A stretch of 64,000 bases of DNA. Source: Lumnitzera littorea. Taxonomy: Eukaryota > Streptophyta > Magnoliopsida > Myrtales > Combretaceae. Positions 1-12,330 of the stretch are shown here, piece after piece. The first letter of the stretch is position 1. Each line of letters starts with the position of its first letter. The notes under the pieces are model-generated. The model was not told where the DNA came from and ran no database searches. It was given only the letters and a program-made list of their open reading frames with translations. The stretch lies in assembly GCA_024138015.1 (NCBI GenBank), contig JAMXBB010000003.1, positions 70,838,468-70,902,467 of the forward strand, in the 5' to 3' direction. The position numbers and the translations under genes are program-made.

Positions 1-419
1 ACTATCACTAATTTTATTCAAGAACTAACTTAGTGCACGAATTCACAGCACCCCTTAATTGTGTGTCACGCTTTGACTAAATTGAATGGTATATTGCCCC
101 CATAGCAATATTGGAGTAAATCTGCTTTGAGTTGTCTATTTCTGAGTTGATTCATTTCTTCAACTTGATCTTCATGAGTCATTTGGTTTCATCGAGTTGA
201 ACTTATTCGATAAGTCTACATTAGTGATCTCATCAGGTTGTCATCACATACCAATTCGTCTTTCTAGGTAATCCAAAATACATTTGTTTGGGTATTACTT
301 TAAACTTTGCTAAGATGATACCATCTCTAAGTCAGCTTTCAAGGAAAACCATAGTAATACTACAGTTTTCCTTGATGATGGTCTCAAATCGTGAATAATA
401 AATAACTAGTAACAGATTA
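1..419. other. Unassigned non-coding stretch
   Basis: AT-rich sequence with no sustained reading frame and no recognised motif. It probably belongs to the retroelement debris on its right, but nothing in it proves that. Confidence 0.4.
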
Positions 420-830
420 GCTCCCTCATGGTGAATTCCAAGTAAGGTGCTATTTCATCTTATTGTTATATTGCTCCCAGATCCCAATACTTTCTTAATG
501 ATATAAAGCCTTCAAGAAGAAGGATAAATTTGTTGACAAATGATTCTCATTTCGATACACGAACACCTACAACAAGAGAAAATGGATATGGAGGATGCTG
601 AATGATGCTCCGACATAGCCACTCCGATGCCTAAGTTAGCCCTCTTATGATGAGAGTAAAATTGTTGAATGATTATGAGAGTAAGAGAATGGAGAAGAGG
701 GGTCCTTTTAACTGAGAGTCTTATCTGGTATTTATAGTGAGTCAATAAAGGTTATCCTTAAACTAGGTCATTCGACTAAACTCAGATATTGAGCCAACTA
801 ATATAAGTCCATATAATAATTATCCAAAAA
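420..830 (-). mobile_element. LTR fragment, Tat-type Ty3/gypsy
   Basis: On the minus strand a TATAAATA box (729-736) is followed about 100 bases on by CTAACTTAGGCAT (627-639), then by GGAGTGG. A TATA box followed by this CTTAGGCATCGGAGTG-like block is, to my knowledge, typical of the R/U5 part of Tat-lineage LTRs. The same box and block, with similar spacing, recur at 9,345-9,352 and 9,263-9,275. The ends are not defined and no target duplication was found. It could be the 3' LTR of an element spanning to the LTR at 9.0-9.6 kb, or a separate solo LTR. Confidence 0.5.
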
Positions 831-2850
831 TACCTATCAACAAAATCCATGTTCCCCTATTGAATTCTCCCAAGATAAAATTAGCCTTACATTATTTAAC
901 AAAATGTTATCGAAGCCTTTAGTAATTATTTTATATATCTTTAAATGTCCAAATTCAAACTATCTCCTTGATTCCATATCAAATAAATGAAAAAGTGTAC
1001 ACGAAAGTATAGAACCCTTATCTTTTGAGTGTCAAAACCCAATGTTGCCAACAATATATACAACTAAAAAAATCACCCAACCAGTTTCCCAATGAGTAAA
1101 GCATCAATTTAGAATATTAGCTCGTTATTATTTATCATGTCTTGTTATTTGAGACCAAAAATCCACACGTCATGAAATGGATAAATTTTAAGCCTTAGTC
1201 CTTGGTCCATTTTTATTGTCTTTTGCGAAACAAAATTAGACTTCCTAAATTGTAATTGACACATTTACATGACTTGATTTCAAACATTCAGATGGGAATA
1301 AAATAGATCCCACTAAATATAGCAAATGTCAATGCCATAGTGAGGTGTCACAATTTAAGTAGTACACAAGCCATGGAGAATATTTTTCTATTATACATCC
1401 ATGTGCTTGTATATTCCTCTATTGTTTTTGTTAAATCCAATCCAAACGTTCACCTCAACACATGCTCTTCTCCTTTTCCTTATATCCACATTGCTTGTTT
1501 AGTCCCCTATTTGTTCATTCATCGCTATTTCTTTTGGGTGCACTACCTTCTTTCTTTCATCCTTCTTCTCATATTTCTTATTCTATTCCACTATCTTCTA
1601 AGCTTTTCCCATTGATGCTCTGCCTTAGTTCTTCATGTAATTCCACATCTTCATCCACTTTCCTATACTTCTTTATTCTCCTTCAACACTCCACCTTTTG
1701 ATTTCACTTCTCACCTCTTCCCCTACTCTACAAATTCCACAAAACTCTTCTATTATACACTTTCCCTTTTGATTTCTATTGCATGTTGCTTCATACCTAC
1801 TCTTCTTTGATTTTATTTTCTTCAAGCCTATACACATCTTTGATTTCATTTTTCTTCTATACCCCACCCAAACAATTCAACAAAGGATTAAGTTTCTTCT
1901 AACCTAAAATTTGAGGACGAAGAAAGACAAGCTGCAGCAGCCATTGAAGATTGAAGACCATCGAAGTTGTGGGAGCACATTGGAGTTGTGAACAGCCAAA
2001 CTTGACAAAGGAGGAAAGCTAAGAAGATGAAGTGTAGCGGAATTCGAAGATCGTAGCCCACAACCATCAGTCACTTGAGACCAATGAAGCTGTGAGAAAG
2101 ACTACTTGAAGACCGAAATCGCCGCTCTTATGGTAAGTACTATTGTTGCTTCATGAAATAACTTGCCTTCTTGAATTTTTTTTTTTTTTTTTATATATAT
2201 ATATATACAGTTGGTGGAGATTGATGATGAAAACACTAGTTACACCGTTATAACCTTATTGCCATGTTATGGTCATTGTAGGTTACATTTTTTTATGGTA
2301 GTTGGATCTTGTTCTTCAGGAAGACAAATATCATCATCGGACGTCAATGGTGAAGGATGCCATTATAGGAAGCTGAACAAGAACACCAAATAGCCATTAG
2401 ATAGAAGTGAAGAGCTAAAGGTCAGTAACTGACTTCTTTCCCCTTCATGTTCTTGACTTTTTTTCTTTTGCTTTGCTACTCAGACTAGGTATGTAGGAAT
2501 TGTTAGTTTGCCCTCTGATAAGCCAGTTGTTGCATTTTTTTTCTCTATTTTTTTTTTCAACTGACCTTGTTCTTGGATATCGAACATAGAGAAATATGAA
2601 TAGCTTTGCTGAACTATAGAAGTTGTTCAACAAGTGTAAACGTGACCCTTTGCTTAAGCTTCACTATCATATTTTGCCCTTAGTCGCTGTCATGAGAGAT
2701 ACTGTGTACACCACTTGTTTAATCAGCATCTTCTAGAGAATGATAGATTCCACTTGTTTAATCACAGCACCTTTGTTCAATCCCCTATTCAACTCTACTT
2801 GGTCCTTTACCTAAAATCAAAGCTTTCTTCTTCTTTTTTTTTTGTTCTTC
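831..2850. other. Gene-free stretch, pyrimidine-rich in part
   Basis: No coding region is supported. Around 1,460-1,870 the plus strand is strongly C/T-rich, which opens spurious frames on both strands. At about 2,178-2,208 a T run passes into a (TA)n run. Around 2,710-2,770 a short phrase containing CCACTTGTTTAATCA occurs twice. It may be retroelement leader or LTR sequence, but I cannot assign it. Confidence 0.4.
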
Positions 2851-2999
2851 TTTGAGTTAAAGCAGACCCACACTCTAAAACTCTTGTCACAAGCTGTTCA
2901 CGCTGCTTTGTATTGCTCTGGAAAACTCTGAAACGATCAACAAACTTAATGGCCTTCTACTTGAGAACTCTGTTTCACCTTTGTAGGAATAGAATCTTG

Positions 3000-4290
3000 A
3001 TTTGCTGCCAAGGGGCTCGAGCTTCCACGTCCAAAACTTCATTGATTTTTTTCTTTCCATCCGAATTCATCCTTTGAGCATCCATAACCTCAAGATTGCC
3101 TATACTAGATGGTATTGAACCATCTAGTGATTATAAATGAGACATTACACCAAGAACATAGAGCCTCATCTAGTTTAATCACCCAGGACAATGTCGGGCT
3201 CTGGATTTGTTCCTTCAGAATCACCGCTTCATATGGCGTCACCACATCAACATAGGCTTTACTGTTAAGAATACCAGCACGGAGTTTTTTTAATCTTTTC
3301 TAATATAGCACTAGTACCAAGATCCATTCCTTAGCATGGGATCCGCTACCGCGTGTATGAACAATCTCCTTGAAAGGTTTTTGCTCCAACATTACCCTCC
3401 CTTGTAGTGCCAATTCAATCGCAAGACGATCACTCACTTCTCCATGAGAATTCAAAGTAAGGATCTGAAGATCTTCATAACGTTCGTCTTGTCAGCTATG
3501 ATCGGTGCAACAATGGCTTGACCAATCAATTGTCCCACATCGAATATTGCCAACTTGTCACCCTTTCCAACAACCAGTCAACCTAGAGCATTGACACTAA
3601 GTAAAGACTTGACTAGAGAACCGCTAGCTAGATGAGACTTCAATTCCTTAGAATTTGAATTATCTGCCTTAATCTCTAGATCTATGGACCCATTCTTATA
3701 TGCCTATTTCAACAAAAACATAAATAGGTTTTCATGATGCAGTAGTCCAGTGATATCTTCAGGCAATAGGGCCATCTCATTATCTTTAGAATTCATTGTC
3801 TTTGATAAGATTAGAAATGCCTATCGGTGGCGTATGGCTTCACTACTCAATGAGCTTACCGAACAAGAATAAGGCTTCCTTGGCTCAGCTTGTCTATCAT
3901 CCCAAATATACATGTCAATAGACAAAATACTCTTCAAAAATAATATATGGATGACTCCTTCCCCATAAAATTAATGAAACATCGAAGAAATGTCCTCATC
4001 CCCATAAGCTTACTTAGAAAGCTTACTTTTGACAACCTGATCTGCATTTCCCAATGGAAAACGAAATAAAGTACTAATAGAAGGATTTACCATATCACAA
4101 CCAAAGACACAATAAGGAAAGAACTGATCCTTATATACCGAAATGGCTGAGGAACTAACATAATCAATTCGCATTCCAGGATTTGCTGCCGACACACTTG
4201 GAAGATAAATTTCCACTCACAAATATATTACCTGATTGAAGTTATTACTGTAAAATCCTCTCATTCCAGTAAACTAACACCGCATTCAAG
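3000..4290 (-). pseudogene. BIG: Fragment of BIG (UBR4-like auxin-transport/E3 protein)
   Basis: Read right to left, the minus strand gives collinear pieces of the giant BIG protein: SSSAISVYKDQFFP and VFGCDMVNPS near 4.1 kb, LLPEDITGLLHHENLF near 3.75 kb, LASGSLVKSLLSVNALG and GKGDKLAIFDVGQLIGQ near 3.55 kb, GEVSDRLAIELALQG near 3.4 kb, then GILNSKAY, VIKLDE and EVLDVEAR down to about 3.0 kb. Stops, frameshifts and internal deletions interrupt it; for example, about 28 residues expected between ADKTNV and the ILTLNSHGEV block are missing. BIG is a protein of about 5,000 residues, so this is a small internal part and cannot be functional. It lies directly beside a trehalose-phosphate phosphatase fragment on the same strand. 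Capture by a mobile element is inferred. Identification is from remembered family sequence, and the order of matching blocks makes it fairly safe. Confidence 0.78.
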
Positions 4291-4304
4291 CAATTTTGGA
4301 ACCA

Positions 4305-4560
4305 AACCAATAGTAACCGCATCCACTCAGCAGCTGTTCCCAACTTCTCGCTAGGAGCAAACCATTCAGCTAGTGTTTCTCTAGTTCTAGCACTCACTAG
4401 GCATTAGAGTACCATCATAGTCAAGAAATATAGGCTTTGTTGTTGTCCTCTTACAAGTTTCTAAGAAAACTTGGAGCCTAGTAATCCATAGCTTAAAACC
4501 AGCACTCTAACCACCGAGACTCCACAAAGACAAGCCGTATGTGAAACTATCATCCTTCTA
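4305..4560 (-). pseudogene. Fragment of class II trehalose-phosphate synthase (phosphatase domain)
   Basis: The minus strand encodes KRTTTKPIFLDYDGTLMP (about 4,460-4,400), which contains the haloacid-dehalogenase motif I typical of the C-terminal phosphatase domain of plant class II TPS proteins. About ten bases later it encodes RETLAEWFAPSEKLGTAAE in another frame, matching the domain's SGRGRETL...EKLG.AAEHG block. The roughly 30 residues that normally separate the two blocks are deleted. The match stops abruptly near 4,320, where BIG-like sequence begins on the same strand. It is a short, frameshifted, non-functional copy. Confidence 0.72.
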
Positions 4561-5949
4561 GCCGTGTGGCTGTAACGATGCTGCAAGTTCGCCTATTGAT
4601 AGCCCTTAAACACTAAAATCCCTTTGTCGCATTCGATCGAACACCCCGTGTACACTACTTCTTTTAAGTCATGTAAACCACTTCTCCCCATATGCAACGA
4701 TCTTAATTACCGTGGCAACTCAAAATGCTTATTCCTTTATGAATTTAGCATAGGATACATAGATCGGAGATAGGGTTTGAATTTTGTGTTTGCATGAGGT
4801 GGATACAATCTAGGTGTGTAGATAGGGAAAAGAGGGAGAGAGAGAGTGATGTAGATAAAATCGCATGAGGCTAAGCGAGAAGGAAAGAGAGTATCATGTG
4901 TTTGTGATGGTCTCGACGAGGATCAGAGGGAGAGGGATGTATTTGTTTCTTATTTTTTTCTTACATGAAGATAAGGCAGAGTGGACGGGGGAGAAATAGG
5001 TGAGGGAGGGTGTTTATGTGGGTGGATCGATAGAAGTCGAAAGGGAGGGGAGGAAATAGGTCCAAGTGTGTGTTTATCGTGTTAAAGAGAGGCAACAAGA
5101 TGGATTAGTTCTTAGCGAGAAGGATGGGAAGATTTGTCAAAGTGAAAATGAGAAAGTGGCAATTCGATCTCCTTGCGCGATCACCACATGTCAGAACTGA
5201 TTCTGTCTTTAGATGAGACTTCGATAGGACTAAATTAGGCTAGTATAGATGTAAACATTCAGATGAAAGTAATGAAAGAATAATTCCTTCCCTATAACCA
5301 TTTCTAGCAAGCTTTGGCTCATAGTGAAATAGTCATTTTCTTTTATAATGATAGAATACTTGACATAATCTTCTAACACTACAGTACTGACAATACATGT
5401 TGATTATCATTGAAATTACTATAATTCCATAAGCAATCAAAACTTAAAGAAAAAAAAAAATTATTCCTTGCATGGTCTCCTTCTTCAATTCATTCTGCTC
5501 ACAATGTAATTAATTTTTTTCTCTTCACCACATAATCAACTGATCTTCATTATTCTACTTTGTAGGTGACATTCAAAGATGAATAAGGAGTCCTAGAAGA
5601 AGATAACCCAAAAGAGTAGAGGTAAACAAGTATTAATCATTCAGGATGGTCACATTCCGGTCATGCCCTCACCACAGAATAAGTAGCTCTACATAACAAT
5701 AAAAGAAGATTCCTTTTAAGGTAATATAAAAAGACAAGACTTGTATAAACAGCCCACTACTCAAGATACCTTACACTTCATCAAGCGAGAACCTCAATTG
5801 AATGAAAGCCAAAATATAAAAGGAGATTCAATGCTCTGATTCAGAAATGAAGGGAAAGAAGTCCCACTGTCTAAAAGCTTATTTCGCTTCCCTTGGATAC
5901 CTATAGCCAGCTAGGTTGATTAGGTAAATCATATTTTGAACAACTCAAC
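4561..5949. other. Gene-free stretch, purine-rich in part
   Basis: No sustained homologous frame was seen. Around 4,800-5,160 the plus strand is rich in GAG/GGGA words (GA-rich). This could be leader or promoter DNA moved along with the captured gene fragments, but there is no direct support. The remainder is AT-rich. Confidence 0.35.
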
Positions 5950-8085
5950 CTATGTTGATAATTTAAAGAAAGTAGACGTATGTTTTCTAGTGTATATTTC
6001 CTCTCGTTTTAACTTTCCTCGGTCCAACGACATGGAGATTTGGAGGGCAATAATGTGACATTAGAGCACATAAACACACACATTTGTGACTGCATGGGGC
6101 AAGATCACACCTACTCTTAAGGACGTAAGCACACTCCTACATCTTCTTGATTTCGGTGTAATCGATATTACCACTTCTACAATTTTTGAAGAGGACCAGG
6201 ACTTAATCTCGACTTTGAAGCCTAAAAGAAAGAAAGCCATAGACACTTATAGGAAAGCCACTTTTAATGCCTAGGTGAGACATTTCTTTGAAGGAAATGA
6301 AGAATACGAGTGAGTACTCATACTTTTACATTTTGTCATTCTATTTTGATGATCTGGTTGAGTTATCTCATGAACAATCTCTTTTTACAGGTATGAATAG
6401 GAGGCTTTTCTTACTTGCTAGCTATCTTTTTACGTGTTTCCCAGTAGCTTGGAAGATGGTGTGAGCCCAAGTTTATTTCACTTGGCGATCCATATAACAC
6501 ATGGAGAGCGTTTCGCCTTAGAACTAGTTTCCCTAGGATCATTGTATAGGCATCTTAATCTCTATTACGAGGCCTCCATTCAATCAATGGGTTGGTATGC
6601 CATCGCATCCCATGGAGATGTAATATTCTTCCATATCTTTTTTTGTGAGCGGTATAAAGGATATTGTAGCTCCTGTCTTAATGAACCCAAATGTAGTGAG
6701 TTACAGGCTTAGGCATAGGTTAATAAGCGACCTCTAGGCACTTTATTAGACATTTTGGGCAACTATAATGATGTTTTGGATACTATGGTTCCTACATTTT
6801 TATCTAGAAAGATCAAAGGATATCATAAATTTACTTGGTGCAAGGAAAAGGCTTGATGCTACTGAAGCCGGTTTCAACCTTTAGTGCTTGTCTAGAGGTC
6901 CCCCCTCTTTACTTGACTGAGGTGACTCCTACAATCATTATCTTGAGTGCAGAGTAATGTTATATACACCACATTGGGTTGCTCAACAATTTGGTTTCAA
7001 CTAGGGCATCCCTTTAAAAATATCAGTTGATGATGACTTTGAAGAGTGCTATAGATCTTTGAGCCTAAATGATTTTAGAAATATTCATTTAAGAGTGAGA
7101 CAATTATTTTTTCCATCTATCAATCGCTATGGGATCACTTTTACTAGTTGGCTTACATACTGGACGGGTTGCTTGGAAGACTTTAAAAAATATGTAACTA
7201 CACCAACTAAAGGCAAGCTTTCGATGATGATTGTTTATAAGGATGAATTCCTATTTCGAGCTCCCAATGAAAAAAAAGAAGCCACCTTCTAGTGTGAAGA
7301 ATAAAAACAAGAAAGATCATTCCACTCCTAAGTTGCCTCTTATCAAGCAAATCAAGTGTTCACGCATTTGTGAGGTATTTTGTTAATATCTTTATCCTAA
7401 TATTTATATTTTTATGTCTCATAACTTGTTTACTCATCACTTTTCTTTGTTTCTTTGTAGGACGAAGATAACATGAATGTTACTCGCACTTTGAAGAATG
7501 ATAAAACATTCAAGAAGCTCCCTTCCCTCCTTTCTCCTTTCCTTATCCGACATGGTTTTGGGAAAGCGCCTCAAGCAAACGATCATCCTACCGAGATTGT
7601 AGATGATGGTGAAAGTGACGATGAGTCCTCAAACACTGATGAATCTCTTGATGATGTGGATGAAGATGGCGATGGAAATGGTCCATCAGGTAGTGTTGGT
7701 GATCAAGAGGAAATTCAAGACTAAACCGTCATTGAAGCAAATCAACTATGATAGCTAACTAAAAATCAGACTCAAGCTTTGAAAGAGCTAAGCAATATTA
7801 TTGATCGAGACAACTATGAGACCATATACATAAAGGAAGCTAATATCCAAGAGTATAATGAGGTTCTAAGGGTAGCTAGACTCTTTGATAGCCAACCGAA
7901 TAGTACAGTAGATAGCATTTCCTCAGGTACTATTGCAGTTGATGATATCACCCTAGTCTACAATCAAATTCCTTCACCAGTGGCTCATTACATACGAACC
8001 CCACTTCAGCTATTGAGGCACCAAAGTAAACTAAAGGATGTGTATCCATACAATAGTGGTGGAGGCATCTCAATCTTCTAGGGCA
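5950..8085 (+). pseudogene. Plant mobile domain (aminotransferase-like) pseudogene
   Basis: The plus strand reads TAWGKITPTLKDVSTLLHL (from 6,088), ATFNA.VRHFFEGNEEYE (about 6,258-6,310), then FPSSLEDGVSPSLFHLAI and HGERFALELVSLGSLYRHL (6,434-6,560). This fits the plant mobile domain order W-G-x-x-TPTL-D-V...F.PWGE-like N-part, F-P...DGV, ERLAL.P..LGSLY. A later piece at 7,059-7,292 fits the domain's C-terminal region. An intron fits at about 6,311-6,391, and another ends TGTAG at about 7,460. The following frame (7,473-7,724) is very acidic (repeated D/E/S), then continues with shifts to 8,081. In-frame stops such as that after ATFNA make it a pseudogene. PMD proteins occur in domesticated genes and as extra open reading frames of Tat elements; the flanking Tat LTR fragments favour the second origin. 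Confidence 0.62.
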
Positions 8086-8999
8086 TATTCTTCATTTCAT
8101 AGATTCACAGTTCCATTAGATCTTTTACAGCCTTTTCATTTATGCTTTGGACTTTCATGCATGCTTGTCGAACCTAAATGGAGAAACACTTCTCTTTTGC
8201 TACTTATGCTTTCTCATGCTTTTTATGTTGTTGAATGAGTCATTGTATTCACTAGTTCTTTTATAAGCATTAATGATAGCATAATAGTTATAGTGTACGT
8301 TATATTTAGCAACACAATCATGGCGTATGCCATAATAACTTTAGATTGAGCCTTAAGAATTCATTTAAAAGAATAGAGAATAGAAGGTTGCGCACTTTAT
8401 TTTCAAGCAACATTTAACTGTAATTTGCAATCTATCATCGATAGAAGAAACATTCAATGTATTAAGGGGATATTACCTACTTATTAATCCCATTGACATG
8501 ATTTTGTGTAGAGCATAAGATAGTAAAATTAGGTTATGTATAAAAGGTATCATGTCATGTGCCCAGGAGGCAATACTCTTACTAGTTAGCATGACATTAA
8601 CCTAAGGCTATTGCACACTTAGGAGGCAAAGCTCTTACTAAGTAGTAGCAATTAAAACTATTATGAGTCCTATAACATCTATGGACGATGAGTTAATATG
8701 CCTTGAAGTCCTAAATCAACAATGGACAATGGCCAACCTCATAAATCCTAAAAAGAAACTACTTATGACAAATTGTGATAAATTTCTTCATCAGATCTTC
8801 AAGTGGCTACAGTGCAAAAGTAATATTGCACTAGGAAGAGTCAAATGTACATTAAAAAGGTTAGCATTCTTACCTAAGGAGAGAGCATTAAGAAACGCCA
8901 TTTCAAGTTTCAATAAAAAGAACAAAATCAATTATTTTTGGCAAGGTCATTAAGGGTTTAGAGAGGATCCGTGACTAGAAGTTAAGGGGTGTCATCTTG
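8086..8999. other. Gene-free stretch with one weak ORF
   Basis: A 96-codon plus-strand frame at 8,663-8,953 has no recognisable domain and resembles no family I know. Just upstream, two variants of a phrase with AGGAGGCAA-x-x-CTCTTACTA occur about 60 bases apart (8,565-8,640). The stretch is probably retroelement debris. Confidence 0.3.
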
Positions 9000-9640
9000 G
9001 TTGTCCTCAATGGTACCCATCTAAATGATATCCTCCATCGCAAGTAGGTCATTTTGCTCGATGGCATCTTGATCCATAAGCTCTTCTTGAGGTACATGGT
9101 CTCCTTTATGACATCTAACCATGAAGTTCAAGCAACTCAAATCATAATCTAAGTGATGGATGAGGATCTCCTACTGTTGTTAGTAGATTTCAGTAATTGG
9201 AATTATCCTACAAAGAAAGGAAAAACTCTTTATATCGGGACCAATCTGGTGCGGCCATCACAATGCCTAAGTTAGTAAATGTGAATAGGGAAAGTTGAGA
9301 GTAGTGAAAAGTTATCAGATACCTCTTACAGTGTTTCTTTTCCGTATTTATAGGCAAATGTTGTGTCTAAAGTAACAGTTATCGGAATGGTTAATGGAGA
9401 TACGTAGAGACCTCTTGATTAGACATATTCCTGAAATATAGGGAGAGTAGGAATTTATGTAATATAACCGTGCCAAGTAATAACTGTTAGTGTCACTTCC
9501 TTTTAATTCAAATTAGACACAAATCTATGTTTCTCGGCATTAGCCAAAAACGTAGACTACTCGGCCTGTCGGTAGACGAATAGATGAGTGAACAAAACTC
9601 AACTATCAACACCTACCTTGCTATATTGATCCCATCCAAC
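9000..9640 (-). mobile_element. LTR fragment, Tat-type Ty3/gypsy
   Basis: On the minus strand it has TATAAATA (9,345-9,352) followed by CTAACTTAGGCAT (9,263-9,275), the same arrangement as at 0.4-0.8 kb. For the minus-strand Tat pol at 12.3-15.5 kb this is where the 3' LTR is expected. Ends are not resolved. Confidence 0.5.
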
Positions 9641-9699
9641 ATTTTCTCTTGCAACATGCTCATATACTCCTCACTATCCTAAACTTATTGTAGGACTTG

Positions 9700-11700
9700 T
9701 TCATAATTGGTCTCTTAAGTTACAGTTGGCTTAAGGTCAAAGATCTTAGCTTTTTGCTCACCAGAAAGAGTCAACAACTACTAGATATCTCTAATATACT
9801 TATTTTTAAGGTCCTTGACCTCCTTTTGAGATCCTTGTAGGACATAGATGAACTGAGCATTTTTCTTCTACTCTTCTTAGATAGATGCCTCCTTCTCCTT
9901 ATGCAACACATCTTTCTTCAAACTATGGATCTCTCTTTTAAGCTTTTACTTCTCTTCTTCTCATGATTTAGTGCAGGCAACAAATTGAGTCTCTACTTGC
10001 AACAAATCCTCCTTAGCCTTTTTAGCAATTTAGAAATGGGGTAAGCAATGTAGAAATTAGCTCAGATTGAATCTATTCAAAGAATATAAAAAAGATCGAA
10101 ACTATATTACCTTTACTTTCTAGGCCACAGGAGTATCAACGATCATAAGTAGGTTTTGGGATGTTTGCACAAGAAAAAAGAAACCATAAACAAAATGTCA
10201 ACCAAAGAACTATAACAAAGATTGAAGGTTAGACTTATGTCATATAACTTGGTAGTAGCCAATTGTTTCAAGTCTCCCATACATCTATCGATTCCTCTAC
10301 AATAGTACTTCATGTTCATCTCCCGAGTGCCTATATTGATAGGCAACCTGATTCCCTCCAAGAGCTATGGAGAAATCCTCCCATTGGCCAGTACATAGTC
10401 ACCTGTATTAACCTCCCATAAATGAATGAACTAAAAAACAAACACATTTTCTTTTCAAGAAGGGGTCATAAGCCTAAAGATGATCACAAGAGTTTCTTTG
10501 ACAAAGTAGGGATTGGTTAACCCTCTAGCATTGGCCTTGGCAGTATTCTTCTTTAGGGCCTCAATGGTAGCCTTTCCCTTCCTCAAATCCCAAGCAAAAG
10601 GTTCAACATTAAGCCACTTCCTTGGTGGCTCGACCTCAACAATCTTGCTTCTTTTTTGTGCATTTCCAGCCTTGATAGCTCGGGTTTTCCCTTAAGCTTT
10701 CTTGACAGCTATTTTTATTTTCAAGAAAGTAACTTTCTTCCTACCACCATCCTTCTTGTGAATTGGCCTAACCTTCGGGCTGGTGAATAGACTTCTGGAG
10801 TCAAGGTTTTTTAGAGGCATCTTTGCAAAATCTGAAAGCAAATTAGCTTAGGAATAAATAACAAGGGAAAAGAATAACTTATAAATGTTGTACCAAGCAA
10901 GGCAAAGAAGACCACCCATCCTTTGGGGTAGTTGGTTAAGATCCCCTCATAGCAAGCCTAACACAACACGATGAATTGCTATGTTAAATACCTTTTTCAT
11001 CCACAACTGCACCTTCATTTATACCCTTTATAGTCTTTTCATAATCACAAGCAGTGCTTACACCTTCTAAAGCTCCTACATTGACATCAGAGAAGATCAA
11101 CGCTTTACTATAAAACCAATCTATAATAGTATCGGCATGCCACACAAACTAATAGGTGTTGTACTTCTCTATGAACTTGTGATAAGTGGCCTTGTCATTC
11201 AGCAACAATTTCTTAATGTCACTTTGTCTAATGGGTTGAGACTAGAACACTGGGAAATCAAGGTGCTTCTCTAACCTAATAACAATCCACTTCTTTTTCT
11301 ATTCACGAATGGAAGACTCCAACCCGATCAAAATTTTCCTCCTAAGTCGGACATAAATGCAAAATCAACCTTCACCACATTTAATTGTGAAAAACTATCT
11401 AAACAAGGTTGGTGTAACCCTAACCTCTAAAGCCTCGCAAACACACTTAAAGGCTATGATCAGCCTACAATATGTTTGGTGTTAATATGTATAAGCAAAT
11501 ACGACGATTCATAAAAAAGGCTCTTTCAAAAAGAGAAAAAGGAAGGCGAATACTAACCTTAAAGTACTTTTCAAAGAGGGAAAATTCCCAATCACCTAGT
11601 GATGTTATATGTTCATGAACTTCATGTCTCTCAATCTTCTAATTTCGAGGGGTAAAACGAAAGTAGAAATGCATGTCATCAAATTCCTTTTCAATTAATG
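9700..11700 (-). pseudogene. Remnant of an additional retroelement ORF with coiled coil
   Basis: Between the integrase and the putative 3' LTR of the Tat element, the minus strand contains long but shifted open stretches. Around 11,290-10,990 one reads SSIREWKKKW...SQPIRQSDIKKLLLN, resembling the 'SIKGWK.KFFFV' region of gag-like or extra ORF proteins in Tat elements. Around 10,020-9,760 the frame is K/E/L-rich with heptad character (LKREIHSLKKDVLHKEKEA), typical of a coiled coil. Stops and frameshifts show decay. No enzymatic motif is seen. It is best read as a sense-oriented additional ORF of the Tat element; a gag fragment of another element is the alternative. Confidence 0.45.
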
Positions 11701-12330
11701 CACTCAAAACACCATTTGGGCTTAGGTCATACTCAATGCCAAAGTATAAAGGCTCTACAATATTCTCATCCTCACATCATTGGGATAGTCATCAAGTGGG
11801 ATTTTTCAAATCCTCCAAACCTTAAGAGCATGCATCCTTCCAAACTCTATGAATTTAGAAAGATCCTAGGGAATTTCTTCCTCTACATTTGCCATGCTAG
11901 GTGTTTACTGTATAGGGACTACATCAACCACTCTAGGAGGTGGACAAATAACATCCTTAATCTGGTTATGATTTTAATCATCGACTATATTCATGGAATC
12001 TGTGTTATTGGATGAGAAAGTAAACATAATTACCTTCCAAAATATGGTTAATCGAGATGAGAAGAAGAAGATGAGGAAAATTGTAAAAGTAATGTGACTT
12101 ACGAAAGAGCAAAGAGAAGTGTAGAGAAAGATGATTGGGCTCGAGAGGAAAGTAAAATTAAGGAGAGAGAAAATTGAGGGTTTTGTAACCACACGTATTA
12201 GGTTGTAAGCTCTTAACATGGATACATTATGGTCATCTAATAATATATCCAACTAAAAAATGAACAACCGAGATCAATCATTACTACTCGTTATGTGTGT
12301 CATGCCTGTTACATTAGTGAAAAACCCGAT
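11701..12330. other. Gene-free stretch downstream of integrase
   Basis: There is no coding sequence that I can assign. AT-rich DNA between the end of the integrase reading (about 12,330, minus strand) and the coiled-coil remnant. Frames on both strands here have no recognisable domain. Confidence 0.35.

Noticed and set aside
1340..1867. Overlapping frames of 91, 79 and 64 codons
   Set aside because: Low-complexity C/T-rich DNA gives Phe/Leu/Ser-rich or Lys/Arg/Glu-rich translations on opposite strands; nothing resembles a protein family.
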